DNA from: Panaeolus papilionaceus
Lineage: Eukaryota; Basidiomycota; Agaricomycetes; Agaricales
Direction of reading: 5' to 3'
DNA length: 64,000 nucleotides
NCBI GenBank assembly: GCA_015501605.1
Contig: JADNRZ010000011.1
Span: forward strand, 124,001 to 188,000
In this document: piece after piece, positions 57,969 to 64,000 of the stretch
Position numbering within the stretch: the stretch's first letter is position 1
Layout: each line of letters opens with the position of its first letter
Notes under the pieces: model-generated
The model's database searches: none
The model's input: the letters and a program-made list of their open reading frames with translations, nothing else
Told to the model about the DNA's origin: nothing
Position numbers and translations under genes: made by a program

Positions 57969-59692
57969 ATGATGCTACTCCAAGACCTCTCCGCCGACCT
58001 CCTCTTAAGCATTGCCTACCATGTATGAACATGTTTCGTCTATTTTTCCTGAGACCTGATTCTGTGACACGTCCTCCTAGCTCGAAAGTGGCGATCACAA
58101 AAATCTTCGCCTTGTTTGCAATTCCCTTTCTGACATCTTTGCCGTTCTCGTTCTCAACTGTATTCGTATCTGGATCAAAGGACCTGTAGTAGATTCTCTC
58201 AGTCACTTGGACCTGTTAATATGGCTTGCAGAGCATCATCCCTCCCACAAGGCTCGCATTCAAGCAATCAGGAAACTATCAATAGTTTCTCTTTCACCCG
58301 CAAACCATGCGCGAAAGGAGGATCTGATATCGTCATTTACTGATACAGAGGACCAGGTTGTGAAATACTTGAAACCGGCTTTACTGGCGTTACAAAACGT
58401 GCACACATTCACGTATGTTATCCTCCTTCCTGAATTTAAAAAAAATATTAAATCTTGCAAACTACGTAGTTGGGAAGTCCAAGCTCGTGATCCTGTCATT
58501 ACTCACAAAATCGTCGCGGAAACTATGTCATCACACCCTCATCTCGAGAAGATTCACGTTTATTTAACAAATCTCACCTCGCCCGTTCTTCATCATTTCA
58601 AAAATTTGGTCTCCATCGAGTATAGTTCATACACGGATCAAGGCGAGACGAGTTTCCCTCGTTACTTGAGCGACGACTTCGCTCAGGCAATCCTTCGTTC
58701 TCCCCAACTGTCTTCCTTCACATTCACTGCCGCAGAGGGTCAGGAGTACCTCTTCGATCATATCCTAGACCGATGTCACCCGAGCGCTCCCAATATTCGA
58801 CTTCACGAACTGGTCGTGCACCGGATCACGTCCCTTCTTCCTATCTATCCCTTGATACAAAATCTTAAAGTCATCGAAATCACCGACATGGATTCCATCT
58901 CTGCAGAGATGTTCAATAACTTTTGGGTTGCGATGCGGGAGAAAGAGGTTCAGTTGGAGAAGATTAGGGTGGATCGTGTACCCGGAGCCTTGGTCGAGTA
59001 CTTGAAGTGGCATCACGGGTTAAAGTCGTTCGTCTTAAGCAACGATGGTGGCTATGCGGTCAATGGAGGGATCTCGGATGATGACATTGCCGACGAGTTT
59101 TATTTTTCGGGCTTATCGAATCATTTGTCTACCCTGGAGGAGTTGGATATTCACATTTTTTACGAGGGAAAATGGTGCTTTCGCCATGAGCTTGCAGCTG
59201 TCATCGGCCAGTGTGTTTCCCTCAAGCGACTCGGGCTAGGATTTGGGCACAATGACCTTCTGCTGGGCGTTCGGGATGGAGGGAAAAACACCTTGGTATG
59301 GTTATGTCTCCTTTCCTCAACATTTTTCACGCTGCGGATTGACTTTATACCTATAGCACAACCTCATGGACACGACATTCAGAGGTTGTCCGCATCTGAA
59401 CACCTTTACTGTCTACAACCCACCGGCCGGCTCTAAGGACATTGACAATCCTGACCCTACAATCAACTACGTCCAGGCGAGGGCTGCTTGGCAACTCTCA
59501 GAATACTCGATCACCAATTGGATGGGAATATACGACACCAACGCCATATCCTCGACTGAACCTCAAAATCGCGACCGTCGTTTGCCCATTATCAACATTT
59601 CGGGTTTGTTTGATCTAGCTTTCTGCTACGTACCTATCGATGCCATCGATGCAGGGTTTGGCACGATTGTCTATCAGAAACGTAGGATTTAA
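57969..59692 (+). CDS. F-box/LRR protein, tandem cluster member 3
   Basis: CDS join(57969..58022, 58081..58412, 58470..59295, 59357..59692), 515 residues. Exon 1 encodes MMLLQDLSADLLLSIAYH and exon 2 continues LESGDHKNLRLVCNSLSDIF. The second intron (58413-58469) is 57 nt and lies in an open frame, so it could be missed, but splicing restores HTFTWEVQARDP as in the minus-strand gene at 36777-38506. That gene is its closest relative (VDRVPGALVEYLKWHHGLK, YEGKWCF). LRR-like segments fill the rest. SCF adaptor role assumed. Confidence 0.75.
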
Positions 59693-59891
59693 ATGGATAT
59701 ATTTAACTTACCAGACTGTCGCTTTGATAATCATTGTGTACCACCATTACCTTAGGCTATAGCTGTATGAACTCAACGCGTTCTCGACATGAAACAACTG
59801 CGGAGCTAGGGAAGTGAATCCTGAGCACAGTGGTTTGTATCCAGTCGCACTGGTAACATTATCACCATTTGTCCGTACTTTCACATATAAT

Positions 59892-60540
59892 TCACAGCAC
59901 CGATACAAGTGAAATATCGTAGGGTTCTGCAGGAATATTTACTTTCTTTCCGTATTTGGGTGGGAAATCTGCAGAAATCGTATAGTTTCTATCCGCAGCT
60001 CCATCATACTGAGTAAGACGCTCACTGCTACCATCCCATGCCCATGTGGGTTGAACATAAGGGCAATAACTCGCCATAACGATATAATTCAGAGGGGCAG
60101 GGATCGCCTGTCGAAGCCCTCAAACTGTGAGTCCACCCGGTGTGTCTTCATCGCGCCTGGGTATCTGACCCTGATCAAATCCAATTAGTATGTCCCAACC
60201 GTAATCGTTGTCTACTCTCCATATGGCTTAGAATTCTATGTGAGGTATGCCAAAGAAAAGGCCTTCACAGAGACTTCCAGATTGGAGGTCTGGGAGAAGA
60301 AGTCACTCCACTTGATCGGTTCGTCAAGACGCGTTCGGACAAGGGAGGTCAAGTTCATGACCTACGGATTGATAGTTAACACCACTGCTCTTTTCATCTG
60401 GTAGTCATACTCTCTCCACATGCTCTTATACAAATGCTCACCGTTGCACTAGAGCAATTTACCGCGTTATTGAACTCGCTGGTGGTTGGGACGGACCCAT
60501 CATGGCGAATGAGCTGTACTTCAGTCAGCAAACTTAATTG
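59892..60540 (-). pseudogene. possible decayed or multi-exon gene, unrecognised
   Basis: Three minus-strand segments look protein-like: VQLIRHDGSVPTTSEFNNAV (near 60440-60520), RTRLDEPIKWSDFFSQ to VKAFSLAYLT (60245-60360) and an end piece AIPAPLNYIVMASYCPYV to YDISLVSVL (59892-60104). The first two join in phase across GTGAGC and CCGTAG signals, but a TAG follows LAYLT and I find no clean joint to the third. It may be a broken gene. No homolog recognised. Confidence 0.3.
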
Positions 60541-61090
60541 AGAATTTTTTTACGGGGAGCTAACTAAGCGAATTCGAAATTGATAGACGCGGTGGACCAT
60601 AATTGTGATAGTGATTTACACCCTCAATTTTATTCACCCAGGGGTGTACTTAGAACATATGTATCCCCAATAACGCGAGAAGGCCGAGCCTGTAAATGTG
60701 CGGACAGTCTAGCCTGAATAGTAATGCCCCTTTCTGGTGACGGTCATCGAGTGTCAATTTGGACTATTTTAGATAAATACATAAAGGTACTCGTTTATAC
60801 GGTTATCAGTAAGGCCGATACGAATTTATAACCCGACATGTTGATCATTACCAACGTCAGAGATGGAAAGATTCAGCCAACGTCTCTTGCATGTTCATCG
60901 ACTGAAGCCGAGTTCTTCAACGACATATCGTAATTTAGTCAGAAACTCGATTTTGTATACTTAAAGTACGAGTATTAAACATAAGTGCATGCGATAATCG
61001 AATATATGTACAGGAGAAGGCAGAAAAAGAAACGAACTTAAAGCTGTATAAACGAGAGAAATCAATCTCCCAAGGTTACCCCACGCTATA

Positions 61091-62347
61091 TTAAGAAGAC
61101 GTGACTGAGCAAGGTCGTATAAAGGGTAAAACGCGACAGAGACTTACGGTAGACGAGCGCTTAAAGAGCGACATAAGCCTGCTGATAAAGTTCAACTTGA
61201 GGGTTTGCATCTGCAGCATGGTCTCATCGATGTCGTTTTCTATCTTCCTCTGTTTTTCCTGAAGCTGAGCGCCCCTCGCAGGGTCCGACGCGCTCTTCAT
61301 CTGTCGCTCCAATTGGTCGAGGGTCTCCCGCTGCTGATTGAGAAGCGAATTGAGCGTATCGTAGAGGGCCTTGCCAGCATCGGTTTCTTGGATACGTTTG
61401 GAGGAGTTGACCAGTTCGTTCTGCAAGTGGATGATCTTACGATGCTCCTCGCTTTTTGCAATCGGGTTGACGATACCCCATGCCGAAGCCGAGCTGTTGC
61501 TGAATGGCTCTGTTTGTGCACCTAGAGCCACGAGATTCTAGATCAAGGGACGGAAATTACTTCAGCAGCCACAACGTGGGTGGTAGAATCATACCTTCCA
61601 ATAGGTCCCTTTCAGCTCCTTCACGCGCTCCCGAGCTATATCCGTACGCTCTCCTGGCATCTTGTCCCACATCGTGGTGACGAAGGTGACCTTCGAGGCT
61701 GCTCCGTCGCCGCAAAGCTTACCAAACATACGCAAGTTTTTGTTAGCCGTTCCGGAGAACCTGTTGTCCGTAATACGGTGGAAGTAAAGGATTCCGGAGA
61801 GAAGAACCCCTAGCTTGCCGTATCTATCAATTAAACGTCGATTTAGCGTACGGAATAAACGTTAAAGATCAATGAAATAGCGTAAAGCTAAAAAGCATGT
61901 GACTCACGTCTCCTGCAGCCAGCTTCCAATCATCTCCAAAATTTGAAGGTCCGTCTTTTTTGTATCATCAAATCCGGGTGTGTCGACCATTACGATATTG
62001 TTATGGAATAAGGGGTGGTTGTATACTCGATAAACCGCCATTTCGCTCGTGTAGGACTTGAGATGGGCGCTCGATATTTTTCCGGTCGCACCACCAATGA
62101 GGTTCCCACCGTTAAGTTTCTCAATAAACTGTAGGTCGAGAATGCGTGAGAGAGAATGACAGGAGACTGTTTGCGGGACCTACGTTACTCTTCCCCGCTC
62201 CGGTTGGTCCCATAATACTGTCAGTGCGTCACGGGGTTATTCAGCAACAGGACCGTCGTTACGAGCAAGGAATACTACTCACGCAACAATAATGTCAGTC
62301 TCCTGGACGCTTAACTTCTGCTCCCTCTTCAAATGGATCTGCGACAT
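61091..62347 (-). CDS. GTPase D: single G domain protein with C-terminal coiled coil
   Basis: CDS complement(join(61091..61537, 61595..61823, 61908..62128, 62184..62217, 62283..62347)), 331 residues. The G domain starts almost at once: IIVAIMGPTGAGKSN (Walker A about 25-32, on a 34-nt exon), VMVDTPGFDDTKKTD, LLSGILYFHRITDNRFSG and FVTTMWDKMPGERT. The second half is a helix-rich segment (LQNELVNSSKRIQETDAG, QQRETLDQLERQMKSA, EKQRKIENDIDETM), probably a coiled coil. It ends with FISRLMSLFKRSS and a short tail. The last exon may be spliced further at GTAAGT (61147-61152), so the extreme C-terminus is uncertain. Biochemical function unknown. Confidence 0.8.
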
Positions 62348-63216
62348 TGTGGCGGCAGGTAAGAGTAAGGGGTGATGAGGGTATCAAAGAAAGCTGGCAA
62401 CTCGAGGTGAGGGCAAATATTTAAGGGTTCCCTATCGATGCACGTACACGACTGAAAACTCTAATGGGTAATCAAACTGTTTCATAATCCATTGATACCA
62501 CGCGCAGTCGACGTGTATTCGATAAGACACTCTCGGTGCATGGCTTGGGCGAGGCACGTCAGTTCTGCAGGAAATCGGCACGATATCGGGAGTGTGTCAA
62601 CGTTGGTGTTGGCTTCCCGTGAACAGCCTCGTTACACCATCGATTATCGATGTTGATGAGTATTGAGGAACAGACGATGTCATAGGCAACGTGTGCTCAC
62701 TCTGAATTGGGGCACATACCTTCACAGTTGACCCCATCTGGCATCCCCTAATTCTTATATGTTAATCTGATGGCCCCCGTACCTGTCGATTAGCATGGTA
62801 ACTTGAACAAGGCGCCAATCTGGAGAATGCACACTGCAGCTGAAACCAGATATCATTTGCTGCCCTGGGCCTCTCCTAGGGTTACTCCCATGCCGACAGG
62901 ACCCTGGGTTTTTTGTGTGCACAGCGGTCCTCATTTTGGAAGAAATATCCCAAACGTTAGGCATTGATAAGGATAGTGTCGGAGCTTCAAGTCAATTGAA
63001 TAGATAGAGGAAGTTGGATGAACTCTAAATCGAAGAGAATGCCATTGTTTGAAGCTTGTAATTCCCAGATGACACGAATGCATCCCACGTTGTTCTGTTA
63101 AATCGATAACCTTAATATCGCTTTTTGATTGCAGTCATCTTCGACAGACGTACCAGCACTTATACCTGCCTATCTTCTCCGCTCCATTCAACAAAGTACA
63201 GAAAACACGACTTCTC
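62348..63216. other. shared upstream region of divergent GTPases D and E
   Basis: About 870 bp without a coding feature. It must contain both promoters. No clear TATA pair was identified. Confidence 0.4.
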
Positions 63217-64000
63217 ATGGTATGCTGTGCTTCTTTATTGGGAAAAGACCAATTTTGACTTGCGTTTTGTAGCGATCCCCAGATCAGGGGTCCTCCTGTG
63301 CGAGCGTCAATGGTAGCAGCAGTGACACACATTCCACCAATTCGTTTCAAACGAGCAGCACCGACGTCTGTGCTTCAGATATACTGATAGCGTAAGTCCA
63401 AAATTTCCCGTCGAAATGACAACTGTCGCTGAGTATCAACGTTACCAGTATGATTGGTCAAACTGGAACCGGAAAGACCTTGGTGGGTGGAAATTGACCC
63501 CTATAAGCTTAGGTATCTGATAATGTGATGATTTCCAAGTTCGCGAATATGTTGGTCGGGATAGACGGTGGCACCGGAGTTGGCCACTCACTTATGTCCT
63601 GCACAACAGACATCACGGCTTTTCGGTATCAGTCGGGATCATACAGCGTCGTGTTGATCGATACCCCAGGATTCAATGATACCACCATGACAGACTACGA
63701 AGTTTTAAGAAGGATTACCGATTGGCTGGCTTCCACGTACGCCCCATAACACGCTTGAGGATTTTTGATTAAAATTAGAACGACTCTAGATACCGGCGAT
63801 CAGTGACGCTATCAGGTGTCCTTTACTTCCATCGCATATCGGACAATCGTATGACGGGTACCGAGCGCCGCAACATTGACATGTTTCGATCTCTGGTTGG
63901 GAATAAGGCATTGATGAATGTGATCATCGTCAGTACTATGTGGGACATGTTTAAAACTGAAGTTGGGGCGGACATGGAGGCAAGGCTCGTCAATGGGTAC
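63217..64000 (+). CDS. GTPase E: G domain protein, 3' end outside window
   Basis: Partial CDS join(63217..63219, 63273..63391, 63449..63482, 63540..63736, 63790..64000). The start ATG ends the first exon and is followed directly by GTATGC; exon 2 continues MRSPDQGSS and a Ser/Thr-rich leader. Walker A MIGQTGTGKTL is on a 34-nt exon. G3 is VVLIDTPGFNDTTMTD, then LSGVLYFHRISDNRMTG and VSTMWDMF. The 197-nt exon 4 has the same length as the matching exons of GTPases A and B. The sequence is closest to GTPase A (RNI/HNLDMF, SLVGNKALMNVIIVSTMWD), so a C-terminal helical bundle may follow outside the window. Confidence 0.75.

Overview
The window looks like nuclear DNA of an agaric-type basidiomycete (Agaricomycetes). 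Nearly every gene is cut by many short GT-AG introns of about 47-75 nt. The gene families are typical of mushroom genomes: a tectonin lectin, a DUF5648-like secreted protein, DUF6593-like proteins, F-box/LRR expansions and a lineage-expanded P-loop GTPase family. No rRNA, tRNA or CRISPR array was found. Exon coordinates below were built by hand from splice signals, reading-phase continuity and comparison between paralogs inside the window.

Layout, left half. 1-1.2 kb: 3' end of an unrecognised gene. 2.8-3.6 kb: intronless six-blade tectonin. 3.9-5.0 kb: internally deleted pogo/Tigger-type element with terminal inverted repeats and TA duplications. 5.2-6.7 kb: F-box gene. 6.9-10.1 kb (minus) and 16.2-19.4 kb (plus): two divergent secreted GH31 alpha-glucosidases with ten exons of identical lengths. 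Between them lie a DUF5648-like secreted gene, a retroelement relic and a purine-rich repeat. 19.6-21.4 kb: queuine tRNA-ribosyltransferase accessory subunit. 21.6-26.3 kb: two tandem IPT/TIG plus TPR paralogs with an unrecognised N-terminal region. 27.4-28.7 kb: a carnitine-pathway Fe(II)/2-oxoglutarate dioxygenase. 29.5-31.9 kb: GTPase A, a G domain apparently fused to an MLKL-like helical bundle. 32.6-34.3 kb: two tandem DUF6593-like genes.

Layout, right half. 34.3-36.6 kb (minus): AP endonuclease Apn1 with 12 exons, one of 8 nt. 36.8-38.5 kb (minus): F-box/LRR gene. 39.9-40.4 kb: four-helix membrane protein. 42.8-44.9 and 46.5-48.6 kb: GTPases B and C, each with a degenerate G domain followed by an intact one; B carries a frameshift. 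49.4-52.1 kb: Ser/Thr/Pro-rich single-pass membrane protein with one long intron. 53.9-59.7 kb: three tandem F-box/LRR paralogs of the 36.8 kb gene. 61.1-64.0 kb: GTPases D and E, divergent from a shared promoter region, E running off the window.

Two themes stand out. One is repeated local duplication with conserved intron phases (GH31, TIG-TPR, DUF6593, F-box, GTPase). The other is a five-member GTPase family in which the Walker A loop always sits on its own 34-nt exon, the G3 motif is DTPGF[ND]D and the usual NKxD is replaced by a TxMWD-type motif. The domain mixes (pseudo-G plus G; G plus four-helix bundle) suggest a signalling or self/non-self system not obviously covered by known families. 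That function is inference only.
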